From the NCBI GenBank assembly GCA_934490165.1, contig CAKSTB010000002.1, positions 62,001-126,000 of the forward strand: a stretch of DNA of 64,000 nt, written 5' to 3'. The notes beneath the pieces were generated by a model. It worked only from the letters and a program-made list of their open reading frames with translations. It was not told where the DNA came from and searched no databases. This DNA comes from an uncultured Ruminiclostridium sp. (GTDB lineage: Bacteria > Bacillota > Clostridia > Oscillospirales > Ruminococcaceae). The translations under genes and the position numbers were made by a program. This document shows, in pieces, positions 9,973 to 17,804 of the stretch (the first letter of the stretch is position 1; each line of letters starts with the position of its first letter).

Positions 9973-10776
9973 TTACATTTGTTTGATTTTCTCAATGATA
10001 TGTGTCATCGGGTCTTCATTATTTGAGCCGATTATGATATCAGCCGCCGCCTTTACATCGTCATGCGCATTGCTTACGGCAACGCCCAGATCCGCACTGC
10101 GTACCATCTCAGCGTCATTCGGGTAGTCGCCCGCCGCAACAGTAAATCTGTCCTCGCTGTTTGTCACCCTGAGTAGTTGCTTGTAACCGTATGCCTTGCT
10201 CACTCCCTCGGGCAGCAGCTCGTAGAAGAACGGCGCGGAAAGCACCCTGTTCGTCCCCTCTGCGCAGTGCTCGTTGATGAACCTCGCGAGCTCCGGCATC
10301 TTGTCCTCCGGGTACGCGAACAGCACCTTAAGCCAGCCCTCAAGCGGGATATCGTCAACACTGCATACATCGCCGTGCACGTTCTCAAGCGCCATATGCG
10401 CCCTCTCGACATCGTTCAGCGCGGGGACATACACCGTGTGCTTGTGAAGCACCTCTATCCCCACATCGGGGAACTTCTCCATAACAAGCCTTATGTAGTC
10501 CCTTGCCTTCTGCGTGACCTCGCACTGCCACAGGAATTCCTCCCTGTCAAAGTCGTACACAGCCGAGCCGTTGAAGATCACGGCAGGTATCCTCAGCTTC
10601 AGCTTTTCCGCTACGGGCTTTGCCATAGAGTAGCCTCTGCCGGTAGCTATCGTGAACATTCCGCCCTTGTCACTAAAGTCGTTTATCGACTCCATATCAC
10701 GCGGCGAAATCTCTTTCTTGTCATTAAGCAGTGTACCGTCAAGGTCGCTCATTATAATTACATTTGAGAAATCCAT
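9973..10776 (-). CDS. Cof-type HAD-IIB family hydrolase
   Basis: 267 residues. HAD motif I is DLDGTLL (residues about 11-17), motif II is the Thr of TIATGRG, and motif IV is AAGDYPNDAEMV near the C terminus, where Asp residues bind Mg2+. The length and the large C2-type cap between motifs fit the Cof subgroup of sugar-phosphate and cofactor phosphatases; the substrate cannot be told from sequence. A GGAAAAG site precedes the start. It lies 28 bases after the pseudouridine synthase gene and is probably the last gene of the long minus-strand run. Confidence 0.85.
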   Translation of the reverse strand: MDFSNVIIMSDLDGTLLNDKKEISPRDMESINDFSDKGGMFTIATGRGYSMAKPVAEKLKLRIPAVIFNGSAVYDFDREEFLWQCEVTQKARDYIRLVMEKFPDVGIEVLHKHTVYVPALNDVERAHMALENVHGDVCSVDDIPLEGWLKVLFAYPEDKMPELARFINEHCAEGTNRVLSAPFFYELLPEGVSKAYGYKQLLRVTNSEDRFTVAAGDYPNDAEMVRSADLGVAVSNAHDDVKAAADIIIGSNNEDPMTHIIEKIKQM

Positions 10777-10804
10777 AGTCTTCTTTTCCTTTGTTTATGC
10801 CGTT

Positions 10805-11716
10805 TTATATCTCTGTCTTCTGTGTTTCAAGGTTTTTCAGCAGCTTCTGAAAATAGTCGGGAAGCTCACTGTCAAACTCCATATACTGTCCGTTCGGGTG
10901 GACAAATCCTATCTTCTTTGCGTGGAGGCACTGACCGCACAGCCACTTCGGACTGCCGTTTCCGTACACCTCATCGCCTGTCACCGGGTGACCTATATAC
11001 GCCATGTGCACCCTTATCTGATGCGTTCTTCCGGTTTCAAGCCGCAGTCTTACAAGCGTATTGTTCCTGTATGTCTGCTCAACAAAGTAATGCGTTACCG
11101 CTTCCCGCGAGTTCTCGGTCGTGACGCACATCTTCTTGCGGTCGATCTTGTGCCTGCCTATCGGGGCATTGACCGTGCCGTCCTCTTTGATAACTCCTTG
11201 CACCACAGCCATATATTCTCTTGTAAAGCTGTGCACCTTTATCTGCCCTGCAAGCACATTATGCGCCGTGTCATTCTTGGCAACGATGAGCAATCCGCTT
11301 GTATCCCTGTCTATCCTGTGCACTATCCCGGGGCGGATAACTCCGTTTATCCCCGAAAGGCTGTCGCCGCAGTGATACATCAGCGCATTGACAAGCGTTC
11401 CGCTGTAGTGCCCCGGCGCAGGGTGCGCCACCATGCCCTTTGGCTTGTTGACTACAAGCAGATCATTATCCTCATAGACAATATCAAGGGGTATATTTTC
11501 CGGGAGAATGTCAGCAGGTTGTGCCTCGGGCACATCAAGCGTTATAGCATCTCCCGCCTTCAGCTTAAGGTTCTTGGCGGCATTTTTCCCGTTTACAAGA
11601 CAGCAGCCCTGCTCTATAAGAGCGGCGGCTGCTGATCGGGTTATTCCTATGTCCTGCTGTGCAAGAAATTTGTCGGTTCTTTCGCCGCCTGTTTCACAGG
11701 TAAATTCGTAATGCAA
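10805..11716 (-). CDS. rluD: RluA/RluD-family 23S rRNA pseudouridine synthase
   Basis: 303 residues. An N-terminal S4 RNA-binding domain (about residues 13-60) is followed by the catalytic domain with HRIDRDTSG; D136 aligns with the catalytic Asp. HQIRVHMAYIGHPV near residue 235 is also typical. The family isomerises uridine to pseudouridine in large-subunit rRNA. The exact target position is not decidable here, so the rluD symbol is by similarity. It sits directly after lspA, a gene order common in Firmicutes. Confidence 0.85.
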   Translation of the reverse strand: MHYEFTCETGGERTDKFLAQQDIGITRSAAAALIEQGCCLVNGKNAAKNLKLKAGDAITLDVPEAQPADILPENIPLDIVYEDNDLLVVNKPKGMVAHPAPGHYSGTLVNALMYHCGDSLSGINGVIRPGIVHRIDRDTSGLLIVAKNDTAHNVLAGQIKVHSFTREYMAVVQGVIKEDGTVNAPIGRHKIDRKKMCVTTENSREAVTHYFVEQTYRNNTLVRLRLETGRTHQIRVHMAYIGHPVTGDEVYGNGSPKWLCGQCLHAKKIGFVHPNGQYMEFDSELPDYFQKLLKNLETQKTEI

Positions 11717-11736
11717 TATTACCCTCCGTAGCGGTG

Positions 11737-12300
11737 TTATTTTTCTTCGCCTGCCGCTTCTGCTTTGAGCACGGCGGCGTCTTTTACCTTGTTATCATCG
11801 GCATTTTCGTTCTTCTTTGCCGACCTCTTGTTTTTCTGTTCCTTTATCTCATCAATGACAACGAATAAGAGCAGTCCTATCGCACCGAGTACGGCACATA
11901 TATCTGCCACATTGAATACGGCGAAGTTGATTATCCTTACATCGATAAAGTCAACTACCTCTCCTCTTAACACTCTGTCGATAAGGTTTCCAAGTCCCCC
12001 GGCAACAATGAGCGCCATAGACCAGACGTAGGTAGGGCGCTTTACCCTTTTCGATATCATCAGATAGAGCATAGCGACAATTATTATCGCAGTGAATATC
12101 ACAAGAAACATCTGCTTGCCCTCAAGAATACTGAAAGCAGCGCCCGGATTTCTCTCATAGGTGATATTCAGTACATTCGTATCTCCGAATGATATTATCG
12201 GTATCGACTGATGAAGTTCCATATTTTTATCGACCAGTATTTTAGTAAGCTGATCCAGTCCGATCAGTCCTGCGGCTACCGCAAGAGCGATATATAGCAT
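11737..12300 (-). CDS. lspA: lipoprotein signal peptidase (signal peptidase II)
   Basis: 187 residues with four predicted membrane helices. The catalytic aspartates are D108 in NLIDR and D133 in FNVADI, both in the expected setting (NPGAAFS motif upstream, VVDFIDV between). The enzyme removes signal peptides from diacylglyceryl-modified prolipoproteins; lipobox proteins at 39764 and 63781 in this window would be substrates. The C-terminal 35 residues after the last helix are a charged Lys/Glu-rich extension longer than usual. It lies between divIVA and the pseudouridine synthase gene. Confidence 0.92.
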   Translation of the reverse strand: MLYIALAVAAGLIGLDQLTKILVDKNMELHQSIPIISFGDTNVLNITYERNPGAAFSILEGKQMFLVIFTAIIIVAMLYLMISKRVKRPTYVWSMALIVAGGLGNLIDRVLRGEVVDFIDVRIINFAVFNVADICAVLGAIGLLLFVVIDEIKEQKNKRSAKKNENADDNKVKDAAVLKAEAAGEEK

Positions 12301-12345
12301 TTATTTTTAGTTCCTTTCGTTGTCAGACGTAAATTCGTATGTATT

Positions 12346-13209
12346 TTACTTATTCTTTCCGAATTCAAGCTCTGTTGTGGAAGCTTTCTTGTCTTCCTTT
12401 TCGTTCTTCAGGTTGAAAAGTACAGAGTCGCCCTTTGCCTTGTCTTCCTCAGGCTTTTTAGCTTCAGGCTTAGCCGCGGGCTTTTCCTCAGCCTTGACAG
12501 CAGGCTTTACCGGCTCAGGCTTCTTTTCGGCAGGCTTTGCGGGTGCAGGCTTGACCTCGGGGGCGGGCTTCTTTGCAAATGCGCTGTCCTCGGGCTTTCT
12601 TGCTTCAACCTCTTTTACCGTGTTGATAACAAACTCGTTTTCGCAAGCCTTGGGCATATTCTTGATATTCTCAATATGAGCGCTGTATGCGGCAAGGATC
12701 TTGTTCGTATAGTCCTGAACTTCTTTTCTGGTGCGCTGGAGAACGATCTGCTCTCTTTCTGTCTGCTGCATCATTATTGTGTGTATCTCGTCAGCCTTAG
12801 CATTTGCTTCGTCAACGATCTGCTTTGCCTTTGCGTTTGCGTCTGCAAGGTTCTTTTCGGAAATTTCCTTCTTCTTTGCGGCAAGCGCGTCTGCGTCCTT
12901 GATAGTCTTATCAGCCTTTTCCTTGGCTTCCTTTCTTATCTTCTCGGCATCTTCCTTAGCCTCGTTGACTACGGCTATACCCTGCTTCTTAGCGATCAGA
13001 AGAGCATCTCTCAGCGCGTCCTCGTCCTTGCGGTATTCTCTTATCTTTTCCGCCAGAACCTCAAGCTTCTTTTCGAGCTCCTCGTTCTCATTCTGCATCT
13101 TCTTGTATTCGATAGAAACGTCCTTCAGAAATGTATCTACCTCTGCGGCATCGTAACCGCCGCGCTTTACTGTGTCAAATTCCTTTGATACTATATCCTT
13201 AGCATTCAC
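12346..13209 (-). CDS. divIVA: DivIVA-domain cell division/polarity protein
   Basis: 287 residues. The N-terminal DivIVA lipid-binding domain (residues about 3-60, with the RGGYDAAEVDTFL motif) is followed by a long coiled coil to about residue 170. A low-complexity tail of Lys, Pro, Ala and Glu follows (about 200-265). DivIVA recognises negatively curved membrane at septa and poles and recruits division or cell-wall factors. Its position beside sepF and ylmH matches the conserved division cluster. The KP-rich tail is not part of the classical protein. Confidence 0.9.
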   Translation of the reverse strand: MNAKDIVSKEFDTVKRGGYDAAEVDTFLKDVSIEYKKMQNENEELEKKLEVLAEKIREYRKDEDALRDALLIAKKQGIAVVNEAKEDAEKIRKEAKEKADKTIKDADALAAKKKEISEKNLADANAKAKQIVDEANAKADEIHTIMMQQTEREQIVLQRTRKEVQDYTNKILAAYSAHIENIKNMPKACENEFVINTVKEVEARKPEDSAFAKKPAPEVKPAPAKPAEKKPEPVKPAVKAEEKPAAKPEAKKPEEDKAKGDSVLFNLKNEKEDKKASTTELEFGKNK

Positions 13210-13222
13210 GGGAAAATTCCTC

Positions 13223-14005
13223 CTAAATGTATTTTTTCACTGTTATGTGTATATTGCCTTTTCTGCCTGTGCCGCCGATATTTTCAAGGCGGAACTTGCC
13301 CTTTCCTCTCACGGAAAAGATATCGCCCTCGCAAAGCTGTTTTGATACATCGGTGCATACCGTGCCGTTCAGCTGTACAAGCTGCGGCATAATATACTTT
13401 TCGACTGCCGTCGTGCGCGATGTACCTGTTACGCTCCTTACAATGTTGTCAAGGCGCAGCGATGCCACAGACAGCGAAAGCTCATCATACTTCCTTTCGG
13501 GTAAAGGGAAGCCTGCTTTTGTATCTGTTTCGAGCTTTACTCCGACTCTGCCGATTTTCGTCAGGTTGTCCGAAATCAGCGGTGCTATCTTCTCATACAC
13601 GAATACAGCCGCCGAGCCCTCCGTAACGAAAATATCGCCTACCGTATCACGCTCTATGCCAAGCGCCATAAGCGAACCCAGCACATCGCGGTGAGTTATC
13701 GTATCCTCACGGCGATAAGTAAGTGTGACTGCCTTTATAGGGAACATCTCAGCCACCACGGCATCATACCCATGGACTTCATCTGCGTCGAAATAAAACG
13801 CCGGGAAAAGTCCAAGGCAGCACCTGAGCGGGTCACGGTTTTCCGCGCCGCCGCAGAACACTGCGATAACGTCTTTCGGGAAACATATCCCTTGCGCCAG
13901 AGCAAGCTCGCTTTCGGACAAAAAACGGGTGAAATACGGTCGGGAATTGCTTATGCAGTCCCTCGCCGCATTCATAAGGTCTTTAGTCAGATCCTGTTCA
14001 GCCAT
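13223..14005 (-). CDS. ylmH: YlmH-type S4 RNA-binding protein
   Basis: 260 residues. The N-terminal two thirds match the YlmH family; the S4 domain is at the C terminus (residues about 182-240: LRLDNIVRSV...VQLNGTVCTDVSKQLCEGDIFSVRGKG). YlmH is a ribosome-associated factor encoded in division clusters; recent work on the Bacillus protein links it to ribosome rescue, which I cite as family knowledge only. The start lies one base past the sepF stop, so translation is probably coupled. Confidence 0.85.
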   Translation of the reverse strand: MAEQDLTKDLMNAARDCISNSRPYFTRFLSESELALAQGICFPKDVIAVFCGGAENRDPLRCCLGLFPAFYFDADEVHGYDAVVAEMFPIKAVTLTYRREDTITHRDVLGSLMALGIERDTVGDIFVTEGSAAVFVYEKIAPLISDNLTKIGRVGVKLETDTKAGFPLPERKYDELSLSVASLRLDNIVRSVTGTSRTTAVEKYIMPQLVQLNGTVCTDVSKQLCEGDIFSVRGKGKFRLENIGGTGRKGNIHITVKKYI

Positions 14006-14006
14006 C

Positions 14007-14465
14007 TCAGCCTATTTCGTCAAAGATGTCCTCGCCGGAAATGTTGCTTATCTCATCTATGAACTCGCCCGAAATATCAACGTTATAGGGAGCGAGTACA
14101 TATGTAGTTTCGCCTATTCTTCTTATCTCGCCGCCTGTGATGTAGCTTACGCCGCCGAGGAAGTCGATAAGACGGTTTGCCGTATCCTTGTTGGTGTTGT
14201 TGAACATAAGGATAACTGTTGTCTTGTTCTTGTAAAGCTCTGCTATCTCACCTGCGTCGCTGAACTTCTTGGGTCTGTTTACAACAAGGTGCAGTGTTGT
14301 GCTTGCGTTGTAAGTATAGATCTTGCTTGAATTTGAAGACTGTCCTGCATTGCGTGCGGGAGCTTCGGGTGCTTCCTGCTTTTCGGGTTCTGCTGTGTAA
14401 TCGTCCTCCTCATCGGGACCGCCCCACTTCTTAAAAGAATTCTTGAATGACTCGAATGCGCTCAT
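14007..14465 (-). CDS. sepF: SepF, FtsZ-interacting division protein
   Basis: 152 residues. A short N-terminal amphipathic stretch (MSAFESFKNSFKKW), the likely membrane anchor, is followed by an acidic linker. The SepF core domain runs from about residue 58 (VVNRPKKFSDAGEIAELYKNKTTVILMFNN), with FLGGVSYITGGEIRRIGETTYVLAP near its end. It tethers and bundles FtsZ at the division site. It lies downstream of yggS and upstream of ylmH, the canonical ylm order. Confidence 0.93.
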   Translation of the reverse strand: MSAFESFKNSFKKWGGPDEEDDYTAEPEKQEAPEAPARNAGQSSNSSKIYTYNASTTLHLVVNRPKKFSDAGEIAELYKNKTTVILMFNNTNKDTANRLIDFLGGVSYITGGEIRRIGETTYVLAPYNVDISGEFIDEISNISGEDIFDEIG

Positions 14466-14489
14466 TGGTCTTTACCTCCGTTATTTTGT

Positions 14490-15212
14490 TCAAATAGAAT
14501 AATTCCTGTAGCCAAACAGACCGCTGCCTATCCTGACTATCGTTGAGCCGTACTTTACGGCTGACACATAATCCCCCGACATACCCATTGACAGCGTATC
14601 GATGCCGGACAGGAAAGAATACTTCTGTTTTGCGTTTTCGAAAAGCTCCTGCATAGCCGCAAAATACTTTTCGTCGCCCCCTGCGGGCGGTATGGTCATC
14701 AATCCTCTTATACGGACATTTTCAAGCTCGGATACGGCTTTTGCCGTTTCGATAAGCTCTGCGGGTGATACGCCGCCCTTTGACAGCTCACCGCCTATAT
14801 TGACCTCAAGCAGTATGTCTGTATTCAGTCCGTGCTGACCCGCCCTGCGGTTTATCTCAGCCGCAAGGTCTGCACTGTCGACCGAATGTATCATACTCAC
14901 CTTATCAATTATATACTTTACTTTGTTTTTTTGCAAGCCCCCAATGAAGTGAATTTCGGATTTTTCCGAATAATTTTCGTATTTTCCGAGAAATTCCTGT
15001 ACACGGTTCTCACCGAGCAGGTCTATGCCAAGACTCTCGGCATAGTTTATCCTTTCACAGGGTACTGTTTTTGTAACCGCCATAATGCGTACATTGTCGC
15101 GGCGGTTCGCCTTATCCATAGCCTCTGCCACGTTCAGCCTTACAGCCTCATAGTTCAGCTTTATGTCTTCAAGTGTGGTTTCTTCGGCGGATTTAGAGAT
15201 TCTTTCCGTCAT
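14490..15212 (-). CDS. yggS: YggS/PLPBP pyridoxal-phosphate homeostasis protein
   Basis: 240 residues from the ATG at 15212, preferred because it follows GAAGGGAAGG; an in-frame TTG at 15230 would overlap that site. It is a single fold-III PLP barrel: the PLP lysine is in IMAVTKTV near residue 46, HFIGGLQKNK follows, and SMGMSGDYVSAVKYGSTIVRIGSGLFG is the phosphate-binding end. The family buffers PLP supply and has no known catalytic activity. The gene overlaps the end of the HlyD-like gene by 20 bases. Confidence 0.9.
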   Translation of the reverse strand: MTERISKSAEETTLEDIKLNYEAVRLNVAEAMDKANRRDNVRIMAVTKTVPCERINYAESLGIDLLGENRVQEFLGKYENYSEKSEIHFIGGLQKNKVKYIIDKVSMIHSVDSADLAAEINRRAGQHGLNTDILLEVNIGGELSKGGVSPAELIETAKAVSELENVRIRGLMTIPPAGGDEKYFAAMQELFENAKQKYSFLSGIDTLSMGMSGDYVSAVKYGSTIVRIGSGLFGYRNYSI

Positions 15213-16410
15213 AAAGATCCTTCCCTTCAACTATAACGTTGTCATAAAGCGACAGATAGCCGCTCTTATCTGTTGTATCACGGACAATAACGTAGTCCTC
15301 ACTCGAATAGATGCGCTCAATTTTTACGAACTGTGCCTGCGTACCGCTCTTGATATAAACGCCGATATTGTTGTCATTATCGAAGTGTATTGCAGATGAC
15401 GCTATGCGTATGCCGTTATAGCTGTCAACAAGCAGCTTGAAACGCCCTACGCGTGATGACGCAATAGTAGAATTGAGATCGTCTGCCGAAAATACCGCTA
15501 CATAATCATCACCGTATTTCTCGACATTCTCAACCTTAGCGGTTATCTCCGACTGGTCTGCGCCTACGATGATCTTCACATATGTGTTTTTGGTGAGCAC
15601 GGCGGCCTGACCTTCGGTAAAGGTAGCCGCAAGCTTCCACTTATAGTCTTCGATCATCTTGCCGATAATGTCACCCGATGCCGATGCCGTCTTCGGGGTC
15701 TTTACCGTTTCGGCTATCTCGGCGGGAGTTATCGTGTCTATATTGTCATAAGTTATCTTGCCTTCATATCCATCGATACTGCTTACAAAATAGCCTGTTT
15801 CCTCTGACAACACGCTGACAGGCTCGGCTGATATCCGTGCTTCAAGCGTTTTGATCTTTGCACTCAGTGACGATATTACGGAAGAATAATCCGACACCTT
15901 GCCCTTTACCATATCGCGCTTGCTCTGAAGATTGAGCAGCTCATACTTTATGTCGGAAACGGCTGAGTAATCTCCGCTGTTTATAGCCTGTATGAGCTTG
16001 CTGTGCTTTTCGGTTATCAGCTTGTCAAAGGCTTCTATCTGCGAGTTATCCGTACCCGCAAGGCTCTGTGCATCGGTAAGGGTATCTATTCTTTTCTGAA
16101 GATTTTTGATATCGGCGGTAAGTGTGATATCTGCAGCCGAGCTGTAGGTATCGGCTATCACGCTGTTTTTGCCGACCTTGGAGCCGTCCTCGTGAGCATA
16201 CTGTATGATACCGCTCGTACTGCGGCTCACCGTGTGCTCGTTTCTTGCGAACACGCCATAGAACTCGATAGTATCCTGAGAATCGTATCTCAGAGCTACC
16301 TCTGTCCTGTAAGAATGCTCGCCGCCCACAAAGAACTGACTTACGACCGTTACCAGAAGGAAGATTGCAAGTACGATCGTTATGAGCTTTGTCGTTAGTG
16401 TCCTGTCCAT
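15193..16410 (-). CDS. HlyD/RND-type membrane-fusion-like protein of the hfq-sepF cluster
   Basis: 405 residues. One N-terminal membrane helix (residues about 8-28) is followed by a lipoyl-like half-motif (GVFARNEHTVSRSTSGIIQYAHEDGSKV), a coiled-coil hairpin (about 95-195) and a beta-rich C-terminal region ending VRDTTDKSGYLSLYDNVIVEGK. This is the HlyD-type adaptor layout, but no ABC or RND partner is beside it. Proteins of this sort recur between hfq and sepF in Clostridia; the role is unknown and an envelope or septal function is an inference from position. The start is 6 bases after the hfq stop. Confidence 0.7.
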   Translation of the reverse strand: MDRTLTTKLITIVLAIFLLVTVVSQFFVGGEHSYRTEVALRYDSQDTIEFYGVFARNEHTVSRSTSGIIQYAHEDGSKVGKNSVIADTYSSAADITLTADIKNLQKRIDTLTDAQSLAGTDNSQIEAFDKLITEKHSKLIQAINSGDYSAVSDIKYELLNLQSKRDMVKGKVSDYSSVISSLSAKIKTLEARISAEPVSVLSEETGYFVSSIDGYEGKITYDNIDTITPAEIAETVKTPKTASASGDIIGKMIEDYKWKLAATFTEGQAAVLTKNTYVKIIVGADQSEITAKVENVEKYGDDYVAVFSADDLNSTIASSRVGRFKLLVDSYNGIRIASSAIHFDNDNNIGVYIKSGTQAQFVKIERIYSSEDYVIVRDTTDKSGYLSLYDNVIVEGKDLYDGKNL

Positions 16411-16416
16411 ATATCC

Positions 16417-16677
16417 TTATTCTTTGACTTCCGTATCGCCGTCGCCCTTGTCGAAAGCGTCAAGGATAGATACGGCTCTGAGCGGTGTTATTGTCGAGAT
16501 GGCGTGCTTGTATATCAGGTTCTGCTTTCCGTCTGTATCAAGGATAACGGTGTAGTTGTCAAATCCTCTTACAAGTCCCTTGAACTGAAAGCCGTTTGTG
16601 ATGTAGATAGTTACAGGTATCTTCTCTTTTCTTGCCTGATTTAAAAATACGTCCTGTAAATTGAGTTCCTTTGCCAT
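16417..16677 (-). CDS. hfq: RNA chaperone Hfq
   Basis: 86 residues. Sm1 ([40 protein letters not shown]) and Sm2 ([11 protein letters not shown]) motifs are complete, including the YKH segment of the proximal RNA-binding face. The last 20 residues are acidic and short, as in Firmicute Hfq. It forms a hexamer that binds sRNA and mRNA. An AAAGGACG site precedes the ATG. It lies downstream of miaA as in many bacteria, but 179 bases separate them and hold a separate promoter. Confidence 0.95.
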   Translation of the reverse strand: MAKELNLQDVFLNQARKEKIPVTIYITNGFQFKGLVRGFDNYTVILDTDGKQNLIYKHAISTITPLRAVSILDAFDKGDGDTEVKE

Positions 16678-16830
16678 TTTGATTACGTCCTTTCTTTTCT
16701 CCGCCGTAGCGGAACATAAAATAAAATAAAATCATAACTGCTTTTTCCGCAAAAAGCGGCAGCCGCAGATAGCTTAACTTATATTGTAACACATATTCGC
16801 GGAAAATTCCATAACTTTATGACGGTTTGA
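16678..16830 (-). promoter_or_regulatory. hfq promoter and structured leader
   Basis: On the minus strand an extended -10 (TGT-TACAAT; plus-strand ATTGTA at 16783-16788) would give a leader of about 100 nt. The leader contains mutually exclusive short stems: CCGC-T5-GCGG (16747-16759) against GCGG-CTG-CCGC (16756-16766), plus TCCGC...GCGGA near the ribosome site. The -35 is poor. Confidence 0.4.
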
Positions 16831-16856
16831 CAAGATTTTTTCGACAGGCGGGAATA

Positions 16857-17801
16857 TCACTTGCTTTTATTTCTCGCAAAGCTGACATAGCTGACCGCTT
16901 CATCAACGATCTGTGGAAAGCTCTTATCCCCATCTGCCTTTATATAATGTATCCTGTCGTCACGGCGAAACCATGTAAGCTGGCGCTTCGCGTACTTTCT
17001 GGTTTCCTGCTTCAGCCGCTCCACACAAGGTTCAAGCGCACTTTCACCTTTAAGATACGGCATAAGCTCCTTATATCCTATCGCCTGCGCCGCAGTGGGA
17101 TAATCCGACTGCTTCATAAACTGTCTTGCCTCGTCTATAAGCCCCTCGGCAAGCATTATGTCGACACGTCTGTTTATGCGGTCATACAGCGTTTCCCTGT
17201 CATAATCGAGCTGTATCATACACGGATCATACGGCGAGGGCGAAAGCCTCGAAAGCCGCTGTTGTTCACTCATTGTCTTGCCTGTGGTCTTGTACACCTC
17301 AAGCGCTCTTATTATCCTGTTCAGATTATTTTCGTGAAGCCTTGCCGCTGTATCGGGGTCGATCTCACGGAGCATTCGGAGCAGATATCCGTTACCCTTT
17401 TCCTGTGCCAGCGCGCGCAGTTCATCACGATATTCATGATCGCTCTCGGTTTCCTCAAAGCTCAGATTGTCGATAAGTGAGCTTATATAAAGTCCCGTAC
17501 CTCCGACTATTATCGGAAGCTTTCCCCTTGACGCTATCTCGGTTATCCTGTCGTGCGCCATCTTTACATAATCGGCAACCGAAAAGCTGTCGTGCGGGTC
17601 GAGAAAATCCATAAGGTAATGCGGGATACCCTGCTTTTCCTCTTCGGTCGGCTTTGCGGTGGCAATATCCATACCCTTATATATCTGCATGGAATCCGCG
17701 GAGATTATCTCACCCGAAAGGCGCTTTGCAAGCTCTACAGAAAGAGCCGTCTTGCCTGACGCGGTAGGTCCGCATACCACTGCGATAAACTGTTTATCCA
17801 T
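16857..17801 (-). CDS. miaA: tRNA dimethylallyltransferase
   Basis: 314 residues. The P-loop GPTASGKTALS (residues about 11-21), DSMQIYKGMDIATAKPT, GGTGLYISSL and RRDDRIHYI (near the C terminus) are family signatures. MiaA adds an isopentenyl group to A37 of tRNAs reading UNN codons; MiaB, encoded in the same run, then thiomethylates it. The start is 3 bases past the mutL stop, consistent with one transcript. Confidence 0.95.
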   Translation of the reverse strand: MDKQFIAVVCGPTASGKTALSVELAKRLSGEIISADSMQIYKGMDIATAKPTEEEKQGIPHYLMDFLDPHDSFSVADYVKMAHDRITEIASRGKLPIIVGGTGLYISSLIDNLSFEETESDHEYRDELRALAQEKGNGYLLRMLREIDPDTAARLHENNLNRIIRALEVYKTTGKTMSEQQRLSRLSPSPYDPCMIQLDYDRETLYDRINRRVDIMLAEGLIDEARQFMKQSDYPTAAQAIGYKELMPYLKGESALEPCVERLKQETRKYAKRQLTWFRRDDRIHYIKADGDKSFPQIVDEAVSYVSFARNKSK

Positions 17802-17804
17802 AAC

